Below the pieces are notes generated by a model. It had not been told where the DNA came from and searched no databases. It saw only the letters and a program-made list of their open reading frames with translations. Source: an uncultured Bacteroidales bacterium (GTDB lineage Bacteria; Bacteroidota; Bacteroidia; Bacteroidales; Paludibacteraceae). From it: a stretch of DNA of 64,000 nucleotides. The translations under genes and the position numbers were made by a program. The DNA is taken from NCBI GenBank assembly GCA_900317885.1, contig ONIM01000001.1:1-64000 (forward strand). The letters are read 5' to 3'. This document shows, piece by piece, positions 41,396-52,009 of the stretch (the first letter of the stretch is position 1; each line of letters opens with the position of its first letter).

Positions 41396-44196
41396 TCCGG
41401 GAACATTACGACTTCGAATACATTGCCTGCGGAGACTAACTTGCGGAGGGTCTCTTGTATGGTCTCTGCGGTAATCGCCTCCACTGCTGCCTTGTAGTCG
41501 CGGATATTATTGTGGCCGTACATGTAATACATGTAAAGCGATTGACGCCAGTAGGTGTTCTTCTCCAGATCCTCCTGGAAATCCTTCAGCATGGACTCTT
41601 TCTCTTTCTGCAGGTCGGTAGCCAGCGGACCATTAGCGATGATGGTCTGTACCTCTTCATGGATGATCTCCATGAGTCGTTCCTGCTTCTTGGGATCGGT
41701 GTCAAACTGCATGAGCAGACCTGCACGCGGGCTCGGCAGACCCATTACATAACCATACGTGCCGACGCCGTACGAACCTCCTTCGCGCTCACGGATCGAC
41801 TCCAAGTAGCGGGTAGAGAGGATGCGTCCGATCATCTCCATATTCAGGTCATTCGCCATCGTAAAGGGGATGTCGTACGAGGTGTACTGGATGCGGTTGG
41901 AAGCCGTCGTGGTCTCCATAGCGCGGCTGAAGTAGTTCTTCTGCTGACCCATCGTTACGGTGATATGATGGTCAATCACTTCTTCGTGATTGCATTTCTT
42001 GGTCTTCATTCCGCCGAGCCAGAGACAGATCAACTCCTGCACTTTCGGGTCCTTGGGGTTGATGTTTCCAACAAAGACAAAAGTGAAGTCCGCCGGGTTC
42101 GCAAAGCGTGCTTTGTAAACCTCTAACGCCTTATCCAGGCTCACACGGTCGAGCATCTCGTTATTAAAGAGAATCGTACGCGGCGAATGGTTCGTGGACA
42201 TCATCTGTACGGAATCGGAGAACGCGATCTTCGGGTTCTTGTCGCGGTTAGCGAGCTGGTTACGCATGATTCCCATGAAGGTCTCATACGCTTTCTCGTC
42301 ACGACGCGGCGCCGTGAAGTAGAGATACGTCAGCTGCAACATCGTCTCGAGATCCTTGATAGATGAAGAACCGTGCATCCGCTCCACGTTCTCGGAGATC
42401 TCTGCGGAAACAGAGACGGTCTTGCCCGTCAGGGCTTTCTCCAACTGGGTTGCCGAGAAACGACCGATACCGCTCATCTCAATCAGCGAAGTAGCCACTT
42501 CTGCGGACGGCAGATCTTCGGTCTTGACCTGCGAAAGACCACCTTTCGAGAAGGCCTGCATGAGGATCTCGTCAGCTTTGAAGTCTGTCGGATGGAAGAC
42601 CACTTTGATGCCGTTGGAGAGAATCCACTCCGTAGCCTCTATCTCTTCGTTCTCACGGAAAGACTTGATCTTGCCCTTATGCGGTGCTTTCTTCACGAGT
42701 TCGGTGTCGATCACCTCCTCTACGGGAGCCTCGATAGCCAAGTCGGATTGTCCCGCGATAGCGGCTAAAATGGTCTCCTCGGACGGAATATTGACACCCT
42801 CTTTCTCCGGACCGGAGATAGCGATGGTCGGGTTCGCGTGGATAAGCGCTTTCGCTACGTTGTTGACGGTCTCCAGCGACACAAGCGGCAGAACCGCCTG
42901 CACAAAATCGTACTCCCATTGAGCACCCGGCATGGACTCGCCGTCTTCGAAATTACGGATACACTCCCGCGCCAAGGTGATGTTACGACGGGTGTTTCGC
43001 TCGTTGTAGTATTTCTCCATAGAGTTCATCTTCTCGCTCTTGACGCGCTCCAACTCTGCGTTGGTAAAGCCGTAACGGTGCATCTTCTCGAGTTGGAAGA
43101 GTAGGTCGTTGAAGGCCTCGGTCTCGCGTCCCTCTTTGGGAATCACGATGCCGTAGAACGCATCCATCTTCTTCGCAGCCTCGCCATACTGACATCCGGC
43201 GCCGGTGAAGGACGCTTTGGGGTCTTGGGCGAGCTCGGAGAAGCGGTTATTGAGCATGTCGCAAGCTAACTCACGAACGAGGTTGAGCATGTATTCCTGC
43301 GCCGTTCCTTGCATGGCTTCGGGCAGCTGGTCGAACTTATACTCCATCGTCACGCGGCTACCTTCGGCTTCTTTGTCCGTCACGATAGCCACCAGCGGTT
43401 TGTCGTTGTGGTTGACCGTATAGATAGGCCGCTCGCCATAGTTGGCACGACGGGGGACATCTGCCCAGAGGGCTTTGATCTTCGCCTCTATCGAATCAAC
43501 ATTGATGTCTCCCACTACGATAATCGCCTGATTGTCCGGACCGTACCATTTATGGTAGTAGTCGCGCAACGCCTGATATGCGAAATTATTGATGACCGCG
43601 GTGTCGCCGATGACGTCGCGCTTGGCATATTGGGTACCTGGGTACATCTTCGCGTTCATCTCTTTCCATATACGACGGCGCGCCGTGCGACCTGTACGCC
43701 ACTCCTCGAGGATGACGCCGCGCTCCGCATCGATCTCTTCGTCCAGAAGGAGCAGACCGCAGCTCCAGTCGTGCATCACTAACAACGCCGAGTCCACGAT
43801 ACCTGCGCGGTACGTCGGTACATCCGAGAGGCGATAAACGGTCTCGTCGATGGAGGTATAGGCGTTGATGTTGCCGCCGAAGTTCACACCCACGGATTCG
43901 AAATAATTGATGATGCCCTTGCCCGGGAAGTGTTGGGTGCCGTTGAAGGCCATGTGCTCCAGGAAGTGCGCCAGACCGTTCTGGTGATCCTCTTCCAGGA
44001 TAGCACCCACAGCCTGTGCGATATGAAACTCTGCGCGCTGTTTGGGTTGTTCGTTATGACGGATATAATAGGTCAATCCGTTGTCCAACTTGCCGTAACG
44101 AACCTCGGGGTCCATCGGCAGTTTCTCCGGCGCTTCCTGCGCCGGGAGAGTCATCGCTGCAATAATGAGCGAGAGAGTAAAAACGAGTTTTTTCAT
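41392..44196 (-). CDS. Secreted M16-family zinc peptidase
   Basis: The 934-residue protein has a signal peptide (cut near MTLPAQ) and two tandem M16 halves. The first half carries the inverted zinc motif HFLEH in GLAHFLEHMAFNGTQHF, with the distal Glu further on near ILEEWRT. The second half is a non-catalytic homologue that closes the clamp. Such enzymes degrade peptides in the periplasm. It starts directly after the ftsH stop. Confidence 0.93.
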   Translation of the reverse strand: MKKLVFTLSLIIAAMTLPAQEAPEKLPMDPEVRYGKLDNGLTYYIRHNEQPKQRAEFHIAQAVGAILEEDHQNGLAHFLEHMAFNGTQHFPGKGIINYFESVGVNFGGNINAYTSIDETVYRLSDVPTYRAGIVDSALLVMHDWSCGLLLLDEEIDAERGVILEEWRTGRTARRRIWKEMNAKMYPGTQYAKRDVIGDTAVINNFAYQALRDYYHKWYGPDNQAIIVVGDINVDSIEAKIKALWADVPRRANYGERPIYTVNHNDKPLVAIVTDKEAEGSRVTMEYKFDQLPEAMQGTAQEYMLNLVRELACDMLNNRFSELAQDPKASFTGAGCQYGEAAKKMDAFYGIVIPKEGRETEAFNDLLFQLEKMHRYGFTNAELERVKSEKMNSMEKYYNERNTRRNITLARECIRNFEDGESMPGAQWEYDFVQAVLPLVSLETVNNVAKALIHANPTIAISGPEKEGVNIPSEETILAAIAGQSDLAIEAPVEEVIDTELVKKAPHKGKIKSFRENEEIEATEWILSNGIKVVFHPTDFKADEILMQAFSKGGLSQVKTEDLPSAEVATSLIEMSGIGRFSATQLEKALTGKTVSVSAEISENVERMHGSSSIKDLETMLQLTYLYFTAPRRDEKAYETFMGIMRNQLANRDKNPKIAFSDSVQMMSTNHSPRTILFNNEMLDRVSLDKALEVYKARFANPADFTFVFVGNINPKDPKVQELICLWLGGMKTKKCNHEEVIDHHITVTMGQQKNYFSRAMETTTASNRIQYTSYDIPFTMANDLNMEMIGRILSTRYLESIREREGGSYGVGTYGYVMGLPSPRAGLLMQFDTDPKKQERLMEIIHEEVQTIIANGPLATDLQKEKESMLKDFQEDLEKNTYWRQSLYMYYMYGHNNIRDYKAAVEAITAETIQETLRKLVSAGNVFEVVMFPE

Positions 44197-46251
<2,055 letters not shown>

Positions 46252-46254
46252 GGT

Positions 46255-46617
46255 TTATTCCTCCGGTAATTCCGTTACTTTTCCATCTGCCCAGAGGTGC
46301 TCAATATCGTAAAAAGCGCGAGGTTCACGCTGCATCACATGCACAAAAATAGTGCCATAATCCATAGCTATCCACTCGGCATTCTCCTGTCCGGCTACGG
46401 AGAGAGGATGGACGTGGGTGGTCGTACGCACGAAATCATCTATCTCATCCGCGATAGCGGCTACCTGTGTGTTACTCTGTCCCTCGCAGATGACCATCAT
46501 CTCGACGGGCGCCTCTTTGATCTTGCGTAAGTCAATGGTTACGATTCGTTGTCCTTTGCGGTTGCGGATACCTTCGATGATGGTATCCATCAGTTTTTTG
46601 GTGCTTATCTCTTTCAT
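46255..46617 (-). CDS. rsfS: Ribosome silencing factor
   Basis: RsfS binds uL14 and blocks subunit joining in starvation. The 120-residue protein fits well: IVTIDLRKI, MMVICEGQSNTQVAAIADEI, WIAMDYGTIFVHVMQREPRAFYDIEHLW. It is the first gene of the operon and has a promoter at 46653-46683. Confidence 0.95.
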   Translation of the reverse strand: MKEISTKKLMDTIIEGIRNRKGQRIVTIDLRKIKEAPVEMMVICEGQSNTQVAAIADEIDDFVRTTTHVHPLSVAGQENAEWIAMDYGTIFVHVMQREPRAFYDIEHLWADGKVTELPEE

Positions 46618-46652
46618 ATATTCATTTGGGTATATTCAAACCTTTGCGGGTG

Positions 46653-46741
46653 CAAAGGTACGACTTTTTTTTGACATATGCAAATTTTTCTTGCAAAATG
46701 TCTTTTGCTCTTGCATATGTGCAATTTTTGTTGTACCTTTG
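46653..46741. promoter_or_regulatory. Back-to-back promoters of rsfS and ybaK-like gene
   Basis: Minus: CAA at 46681-46683, spacer 20, TACCTTTG (46653-46660). Plus: TTG at 46711-46713, spacer 20, TACCTTTG at 46734-46741. Both -33 boxes lie in copies of one palindrome: TTGACATATGCAA (46671-46683) and TTGCATATGTGCAA (46711-46724). Confidence 0.8.
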
Positions 46742-46763
46742 TGCGCAAATACGAACGAATAGT

Positions 46764-47300
46764 ATGGAGTACGAGATTATTTCCGAGCGGCAGGAGAAAG
46801 TGCTGCGGTATCTGGAGGACCATCACATCCCCTTCACGACCTATAACCACCCCGAAGGCAAGACCATCGAGGAGGCGAAGCGTTGGTGGCATGACGACGG
46901 GTCGGTGCATTGCAAGAATATCTTCATGCGCAATCACAAGGGCGACCAGCACTACCTCATCTGTTTCCCTTGCGACGAAGACTTGGCGATTCATGACATA
47001 GAGCATTGGCTGAAGGAGATTCTCGTCTCCCAGGGCAAGAAAGCCCCCGGCAAACTGTCGTTTGCTTCGCCCGAACGGATGATGCGTTATTTGGGTCTGG
47101 AACCGGGTTCTGTCAGCCCTTTCGGGCTTATTAACGACGCAGACCACCACGTCATTCTCTTTCTCGACAGCCGTTTGAAAGACGCTCCTTCACTCTCTTT
47201 CCATCCTAACGATTGCCGCGGCACGGTCGTCATCTCCCAAGACGCTTTTCAGCAATACCTCTCCTCCGTCGGCAACACCGTAGAGTGGCTAAATGTGTAA
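46764..47300 (+). CDS. YbaK/ProX-type aminoacyl-tRNA deacylase
   Basis: The 178-residue protein matches the trans-editing domain related to the ProRS insertion domain: RYLEDHHIPFTTYNHPEG, HCKNIFMRNHKGDQHYL, KLSFASPERMMRYLGLEPGS and FGLINDADHHVILFLDS. It likely removes wrongly attached Ala or Cys from tRNA-Pro. The start at 46764 is downstream of the -7 box; the longer frame from 46626 crosses the promoter. Confidence 0.92.
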   Translation: MEYEIISERQEKVLRYLEDHHIPFTTYNHPEGKTIEEAKRWWHDDGSVHCKNIFMRNHKGDQHYLICFPCDEDLAIHDIEHWLKEILVSQGKKAPGKLSFASPERMMRYLGLEPGSVSPFGLINDADHHVILFLDSRLKDAPSLSFHPNDCRGTVVISQDAFQQYLSSVGNTVEWLNV

Positions 47301-47384
47301 ATGCGCTCTTGGGGCTTCCTAACCTCTGCGCAAGGTGTGCTAATTTAAACGAGGTTAAAAGGTATATGATTGTGAAGATAAAAT

Positions 47385-47414
47385 TAGCGGGTAACCATCA
47401 TCGGCTACCCGCTA
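47385..47414. terminator. Hairpin between ybaK-like gene and small membrane protein gene
   Basis: Perfect 9-bp stem TAGCGGGTA / TACCCGCTA with a 12-base loop. On the minus strand an AT-rich tract follows, so it suits the gene at 47457 best; a T run on the plus strand is weak. The rest of 47301-47456 holds nothing I can identify. Confidence 0.5.
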
Positions 47415-47456
47415 TTCACTGAGTCTCTCATTTACACCAAAAAACTGTGTTGACAA

Positions 47457-47759
47457 TTATCCTTGTATTGAAGAAATTTCCTTGCTATTTTCTGCTGCTC
47501 CATATATTTTGTATGAGAGAACAGAAACAACACATATTACACTACATAAGAAAAAAGCAATCATCCTCAGATAGCACAATAACATTTGCAGTGGATCAGG
47601 AAAGCTTGTCGAAAAATCCATTTTGGACAAATAATATTCAATTACAGAAACTGAATATTCACTACCTAAACCATAAAATAGAGCTACTAATGCAATAGCC
47701 CCTGAAATGATGGCCTTTACCATCTCATAAATCATTGCAGACCTGTTTTTTGTTTTCAT
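47457..47759 (-). CDS. Small two-TM membrane protein, unknown function
   Basis: The 100-residue protein has two hydrophobic segments (about 12-32 and 60-85) and no recognised motif. The sequence is AT-richer than its surroundings and the gene is isolated from any operon. It is probably an accessory gene, but a false ORF cannot be excluded. Confidence 0.45.
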   Translation of the reverse strand: MKTKNRSAMIYEMVKAIISGAIALVALFYGLGSEYSVSVIEYYLSKMDFSTSFPDPLQMLLCYLRMIAFFLCSVICVVSVLSYKIYGAAENSKEISSIQG

Positions 47760-48185
47760 TGTTTTTAGATATTATTTATGCCTACTCTTCATCGGATTTT
47801 CGGCTTACTCCGTTTATAATTAATTGTATGTGTATACAACAAAAAACGCGAATAACTATTTGTTATCCGTTTCTCGAGGCTGTAGGAAATGCCTAATGGA
47901 TCAGATATGCAAACAGAAACTCGCGCCGTGTATATTTCCGCCAACACACTATTAGATTATTCCAATAGTGCGGGCGAGTCTTACACTCGTGAGCATCTAC
48001 TTGCTTGTTTTCTGAATCCATTCTCTCAACTTCCTACATTTCGAGAAATCAGATCACAAGCGTGTAAACGCTTCTTATTTTAATATGTTTTGCGCGACGC
48101 TTCGCGCTCTTTATTTCTATCTTTTCACCGCTTTTTACGCTGTCGGTGCCAGCGCGCCATCTTAACGTCTCAGAGAAGGACGATG
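47760..48185. other. 426-base region without a recognised gene
   Basis: AT-rich first half with a short inverted segment (TGTGTATACAAC). The second half holds a 64-codon open frame at 47889-48083 (RAVYISANTLLDYSNSAGE...) with no family match and no promoter, and a GC-rich stretch (48085-48175). It may be decayed sequence. Confidence 0.4.
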
Positions 48186-48404
48186 TTACTTTTCTATTTC
48201 TTCTTGCAAATAACTATACACATAGCCGGATGATTGGAAATACAGGCCTGTTTGGGGGTCGCTGAGTTTTTCAAACAATCGCGAGTTATAGACCGTATCA
48301 AAGGCTTCTTGCATCGACAAACCACGCTCATCCATAAGGCGAGCGATGAGGTCTTTTACAATCTCCTCTTTCATATTTTGAAATTCAGCTTGCGATACGT
48401 TCAT
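48186..48404 (-). CDS. Third gene of the DUF3791/DUF3990 module, unknown function
   Basis: The 72-residue protein is acidic and mainly helical (EEIVKDLIARLMDERGLSMQ) with a C-terminal segment DPQTGLYFQSSGYVYSYL. I do not recognise a named family. Its ATG overlaps the DUF3990 gene stop by four bases, so it is translated with it. Its size and position suggest an antitoxin or accessory subunit. Confidence 0.65.
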   Translation of the reverse strand: MNVSQAEFQNMKEEIVKDLIARLMDERGLSMQEAFDTVYNSRLFEKLSDPQTGLYFQSSGYVYSYLQEEIEK

Positions 48405-48871
48405 TGTTTAATCAATTGGTCAATCGCCTTTTGCGTACAAAAAGCGTATTGGAAAGTGATACCCTTGGGATATTGGATACGTTGAAGGAACTCCTCAAAA
48501 GTGATATAGTTTTGCTTGTAACGAGTAATCTGTGCGCCGATAGTATCATTTGCAATCGGTCCATAGACGATATCGAAATCATGCAGCGTGCGCCCTTGTG
48601 GTTCAGTACGATGGTTATACACAAAATGCGCCCATTCTTCCGTGTAAGACTCAAAGCGTTTGTAACGTAACTCTTGCAAAAACTTTTCGTCAAAGGAATA
48701 GACGTTCACCACTGGTGGTAGTTCTGCAAATTCCGCTTTGAACTGCGCCATTTCCAAGGCTTGGTTGTAGTCCTCCGAGAGATAGAAAGCCCGCCCGAAA
48801 TCCTTGTTGGGTTTGGATTTCATGAGATCTATACGATCTATATTTACCGTTGTGCCATGATAGAGAATCAT
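48401..48871 (-). CDS. DUF3990 protein, predicted ADP-ribosyltransferase-fold toxin
   Basis: The 156-residue protein has the DUF3990 hallmarks: MILYHGTTVNIDRIDL at the start, KDFGRAFYLSEDYNQALEMA, then the DFDIVYGPIANDTI block and FEEFLQRIQY, ending FCTQKAIDQLI. The HGT, FYLS and Asp-rich motifs resemble the fold of ADP-ribosyltransferases, so a NAD-dependent toxin is a reasonable idea, but activity is not shown. The start at 48871 is set by an ATGA overlap with the DUF3791 gene and an AAAGGAGG Shine-Dalgarno sequence seven bases upstream, uncommon in this genome. Confidence 0.85.
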   Translation of the reverse strand: MILYHGTTVNIDRIDLMKSKPNKDFGRAFYLSEDYNQALEMAQFKAEFAELPPVVNVYSFDEKFLQELRYKRFESYTEEWAHFVYNHRTEPQGRTLHDFDIVYGPIANDTIGAQITRYKQNYITFEEFLQRIQYPKGITFQYAFCTQKAIDQLIKQ

Positions 48872-49089
48872 AGATTGCCTCCTTTCCGTTGACAATACTC
48901 GCGGAGCGTTTGTAGGTTCTCCTCCACAGAGAGCGTGTGCATGATATTATAGTGTTTCTCGCACAAAGCCAACGCTCCATACTGCTGCAGATAGCGGTAT
49001 GATTGCACCTCGGACAGCTTGTTCAAACGGGCGAATTCCGCCACCAGCAGAACAAGATATTCTATTCTATCTATGACCGATTTTGCCAT
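48868..49089 (-). CDS. DUF3791 family protein (predicted antitoxin)
   Basis: The 73-residue protein fits DUF3791: a helical start (IEYLVLLVAEFARLNKLS), QSYRYLQQYGALALCEKHY and a short NIMHTLSVEENLQTLREY end, like the YxxLHT pattern of the family. DUF3791 genes regularly precede DUF3990 genes. It is the first gene of the three-gene module, with a promoter at 49122-49152. Confidence 0.8.
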   Translation of the reverse strand: MAKSVIDRIEYLVLLVAEFARLNKLSEVQSYRYLQQYGALALCEKHYNIMHTLSVEENLQTLREYCQRKGGNL

Positions 49090-49121
49090 GTCGTTTTACT
49101 CACTTTGCAACTTTTGCGCTG

Positions 49122-49152
49122 CAAAGATACTACAAATTTTGCAAATACGCAA
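49122..49152 (-). promoter_or_regulatory. Promoter of the DUF3791/DUF3990 module
   Basis: CAA at 49150-49152 (TTG on minus), 20-base spacer, TATCTTTG (49122-49129). The -33 box is part of TTGCAAATACGCAA (49139-49152), a variant of the palindrome at other promoters. Confidence 0.8.
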
Positions 49153-49201
49153 GTAAATTTACTACTTTTATATATTTTTCATTGTTTTTTGATGCGGGAA
49201 A

Positions 49202-49233
49202 TTTGGAAATGTCAGGAAAAAACAGTATATTTG
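49202..49233 (+). promoter_or_regulatory. Promoter-like element without an obvious gene
   Basis: TTTG at 49202-49205, 20-base spacer, TATATTTG at 49226-49233. Downstream there is no convincing ORF before the pot promoter at 49448; the transcript would carry the 11-bp array at 49306-49360. A second -7-like TATATTTG lies at 49401-49408. Confidence 0.5.
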
Positions 49234-49305
49234 CAGCAGATTTTGGAGAGGTATTCTCTTGAGGCTCGTTCTTTCGTTTTCCTCTCGTTTTCGTCATATG
49301 AATAT

Positions 49306-49360
49306 CGCGGTAATAACGCGGTAATCACCCGATTATCACGCGCTAATCACGCGCTTTTAG
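49306..49360. repeat. 11-bp tandem array (5 units) between TA module and pot operon
   Basis: Units: CGCGGTAATAA, CGCGGTAATCA, CCCGATTATCA, CGCGCTAATCA, CGCGCTTTTAG. It lies in a 657-base intergenic region with several promoter elements. Confidence 0.85.
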
Positions 49361-49447
49361 TACAATTTTAGTAGTACGCAGGTACTATTTTTTTTGTACG
49401 TATATTTGCGAAAAAAGGAAGAATTTTTGGTAAAAATGTAGAAATAT

Positions 49448-49478
49448 TTGTGTATATCGATTTTTTGTTGTACCTTTG
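49448..49478 (+). promoter_or_regulatory. Promoter of the pot operon
   Basis: TTG at 49448-49450, 20-base spacer, TACCTTTG at 49471-49478. The start codon of potA is 269 bases further on, so the mRNA has a long leader. Confidence 0.8.
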
Positions 49479-49554
49479 CAGCCGAAATGTGCACGTACGT
49501 GTACGCTTGTGCCGTATGCGCAAGTAATAATGTATAACAAAACGTTTTAATTTT

Positions 49555-49620
49555 ATGAATTATTCGGAGTACGGCGCTTACGTTAAGGCTCGATACGAGT
49601 CGCGGAGACCGCTCCTATGA
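49555..49620 (+). CDS. Possible leader peptide (uORF) of the pot operon
   Basis: A 21-codon frame in the long leader reads MNYSEYGAYVKARYESRRPL plus Leu; it is rich in Tyr and Arg. An even shorter frame (MYNKTF) begins at 49530. Upstream (49490-49507) is a near-palindrome GTGCACGT/ACGTGTAC. Downstream to 49746 the leader is GC-rich then AT-rich with no other frame. Whether it is translated is unknown. Confidence 0.25.
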   Translation: MNYSEYGAYVKARYESRRPLL

Positions 49621-49746
49621 ATCTCGCCTTGCGCTACGCTTCCCCCACTGCGTGCTCCGCACACATCGGGGACCCCAATAAATGTTTAACTAAAAATATA
49701 TTTTATGATTGATCGAGAGTATCGTAATCCAATCTAGTTTAAAGAA

Positions 49747-51222
49747 ATGAGTAAAAATCCGTTTATCATTGAGGTGAACCACGTTTTCAAGCAGTTTGAG
49801 GACGGGAAGTTCGCGCTGAATGACGTTAGTCTGCAGGTAAAAAAAGGTGAGTTCGTGACCATCCTTGGCCCTTCGGGTTGCGGAAAAACGACATTACTGC
49901 GTTGCATCGCAGGATTTCAGGTAGCCAGCAGTGGTGACATCTTGTTGAAAGGTGAGGACGTGACGAAGACGCCGCCTTACAAGAGGCCGGTGAACACGGT
50001 GTTTCAGAAGTACGCCCTGTTTCCGCACCTGAATGTGTTTAACAACGTAGCGTTCGGTCTGAAGCTGAAGAAAGAGGACCCCGAGACGATCAAGAAGAAA
50101 GTGCGCAAGGCGCTGAAGATGGCGAACATGACGGGCTACGAGGAGCGCAAGGTAGATACCCTCTCCGGCGGTCAGCAACAGCGCGTAGCGATAGCCCGCG
50201 CGATTGTCAACGAGCCGGAAGTGCTGCTGCTTGACGAACCGCTGAGCGCTTTGGATCTGAAGATGCGGCACGACATGCAGATTGAGCTCAAGGAGCTGCA
50301 CGAGAAACTCGGTATCACGTTTATCTACGTGACGCACGACCAGGAAGAAGCGCTGACGCTGAGCGACCGCGTGGTGGTGATGAACGAAGGAAAGATTCAA
50401 CAGATCGGTACTCCGACAGATATTTATAACGAGCCGCAGAACTGCTTCGTCGCGGATTTTATCGGCGAGAGCAACATCCTCAGCGGCACCATGATCAAGG
50501 ACAAGAAAGTAGAGTTCTGCGGCCAGGTGTTCGATTGTATCGACACGGGTTTCGGCGAGAACAACCCCGTGGATGTCGTCATCCGGCCGGAGGATATCTA
50601 TGTGTGGCGCAAGGAGGATGAGAAACGCGGAAAAATAATCGGACAGGAAGAGGATGACTACGAAGACCGCGTGCCGAAGGGGAAATTCACGAAATGGTAC
50701 GGCGAGGTGCAGAGCTGCATCTTCAAGGGCGTGCACTATGAGATGCGCGTGCTGACGGCGGATAACTATGAGTTCCTCATTCAGGACTACCATGAGTACC
50801 TGCCGGGCACCGAAGTGGGCATGCTCGTGCGGCCGGAAGATATCCAGATCATGAAGAAAGAGCACTATATCTACAACTATTTCGAAGGCGAAGTGCTCAA
50901 GAACGGCAAGGTGCGTTTCATCGGCGCCGAGTGGGAAGTGCAGCCCAAACAAATCGAAGGTCTGGAGCCCGGCGAGAAAGTGCAAGTCAAAGTGCCGTTC
51001 CGCTCCATCGACCTGCAGGACTACGAGGAAGAAGGCAAGCTCTCCGGCGAAGTACATTTCATTCTCTATAAGGGCAACCACTACCAGCTGACCATCCGTA
51101 CGGACGAGGGATACGACCTGTACGTCAACACGAACGACGTGTGGGACGACGGCGACCGCGTAGGTGTGGTTATTCCTCCATCAGCTATCAGCATTCAGAA
51201 ATCAGAAATCAGCCATGAGTAA
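49747..51222 (+). CDS. potA: Spermidine/putrescine ABC transporter ATPase
   Basis: The 491-residue protein has [14 protein letters not shown] (Walker A), [14 protein letters not shown] (signature), [15 protein letters not shown] (Walker B) and the [11 protein letters not shown]-loop region. It is about 120 residues longer than E. coli PotA because the C-terminal TOBE region appears duplicated (VVIRPEDIY and [10 protein letters not shown]). It powers polyamine uptake. Its last codons are written in a 7-bp repeat that also contains the potB start. Confidence 0.95.
   Translation: MSKNPFIIEVNHVFKQFEDGKFALNDVSLQVKKGEFVTILGPSGCGKTTLLRCIAGFQVASSGDILLKGEDVTKTPPYKRPVNTVFQKYALFPHLNVFNNVAFGLKLKKEDPETIKKKVRKALKMANMTGYEERKVDTLSGGQQQRVAIARAIVNEPEVLLLDEPLSALDLKMRHDMQIELKELHEKLGITFIYVTHDQEEALTLSDRVVVMNEGKIQQIGTPTDIYNEPQNCFVADFIGESNILSGTMIKDKKVEFCGQVFDCIDTGFGENNPVDVVIRPEDIYVWRKEDEKRGKIIGQEEDDYEDRVPKGKFTKWYGEVQSCIFKGVHYEMRVLTADNYEFLIQDYHEYLPGTEVGMLVRPEDIQIMKKEHYIYNYFEGEVLKNGKVRFIGAEWEVQPKQIEGLEPGEKVQVKVPFRSIDLQDYEEEGKLSGEVHFILYKGNHYQLTIRTDEGYDLYVNTNDVWDDGDRVGVVIPPSAISIQKSEISHE
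51180..51221. repeat. Heptamer array at the potA/potB junction (6 units)
   Basis: Units: ATCAGCT, ATCAGCA, TTCAGAA, ATCAGAA, ATCAGCC, ATGAGTA. It encodes the PotA C terminus ([13 protein letters not shown]) and holds the potB ATG. Confidence 0.75.
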
Positions 51223-52009
51223 GGTGATTCAGATATTTTCGAGTCGGAGAACGTGGGCATGGCCGTATATACTGTTCATGCTGCTGTTCGTGGTGCTGCC
51301 GCTGATTCTCGTGGGCGTCTATGCGTTCACGGATATTGACGGACATTTCACGCTGCATAATTTCGCGAAGTTCTTCAGCCATAGCGAAGCCATCCAGACC
51401 TTCCTGTACTCGGTGATGATTGCGGTCTTCAATACCGCGATCTGCCTGCTGATCGGTTATCCGGCGGCATATATCATGGCGCAGGAGGACTTCAAGACGC
51501 CGAAAGTGATGGCGATGCTGTTTATCCTGCCGATGTGGATCAACTTCCTGCTGCGAACGGTCGCAACGGTGGAGCTGTTTAACATGCTCGGTCTGCCGTT
51601 GGGCGAAGGGGCACTGCTTTTCGGCCTTTGCTACGACTACCTGCCGTTCATGATCTACCCGATCTACAACACGCTGCAGAAGATGGATAACTCGCTTGTG
51701 GAGGCGGCTCAGGACTTGGGCGCCAGCCGGTGGCAGAGTTTCTGGAAAGTGATTGTGCCGCTGTCGATGCCGGGTGTGTATAGCGGCGTAGTGATGGTCT
51801 TCATGCCGACGGTCTCGACCTTCGCGATTGCCGAGCTGCTGACGCATAATAATATCAAGTTGTTCGGTAGCCTCATTCAGGATTATATCACTACGACCGA
51901 CCTGCTGAACTACGGTGCGGTACTGTCGCTCGTGCTGCTGATCATCATCGCCCTGACGTCGTTCTTCGGCGACAATAACGATGACGGAGAGAAAGGAGGG
52001 ATGATATGA
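51215..52009 (+). CDS. potB: Spermidine/putrescine ABC transporter permease PotB
   Basis: The 264-residue protein has six membrane segments and the EAA loop ([21 protein letters not shown]) that contacts PotA. The N terminus ([19 protein letters not shown]) matches PotB. The ATG at 51215 overlaps the potA stop by eight bases; the longer frame from 51164 is not needed. It overlaps potC by four bases. Confidence 0.93.
   Translation: MSKVIQIFSSRRTWAWPYILFMLLFVVLPLILVGVYAFTDIDGHFTLHNFAKFFSHSEAIQTFLYSVMIAVFNTAICLLIGYPAAYIMAQEDFKTPKVMAMLFILPMWINFLLRTVATVELFNMLGLPLGEGALLFGLCYDYLPFMIYPIYNTLQKMDNSLVEAAQDLGASRWQSFWKVIVPLSMPGVYSGVVMVFMPTVSTFAIAELLTHNNIKLFGSLIQDYITTTDLLNYGAVLSLVLLIIIALTSFFGDNNDDGEKGGMI

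Noticed and set aside
47889..48083. 64-codon open frame as a gene
   Set aside because: No promoter, family match or neighbour link; the region looks non-coding or decayed.
49306..49360. CRISPR array
   Set aside because: Units are contiguous 11-mers without spacers and no cas genes are near.
49894..51081. 395-codon open frame on the strand opposite potA
   Set aside because: It is a shadow of a GC-biased real gene; the potA frame has ABC motifs and this frame has none, no promoter and no start context.
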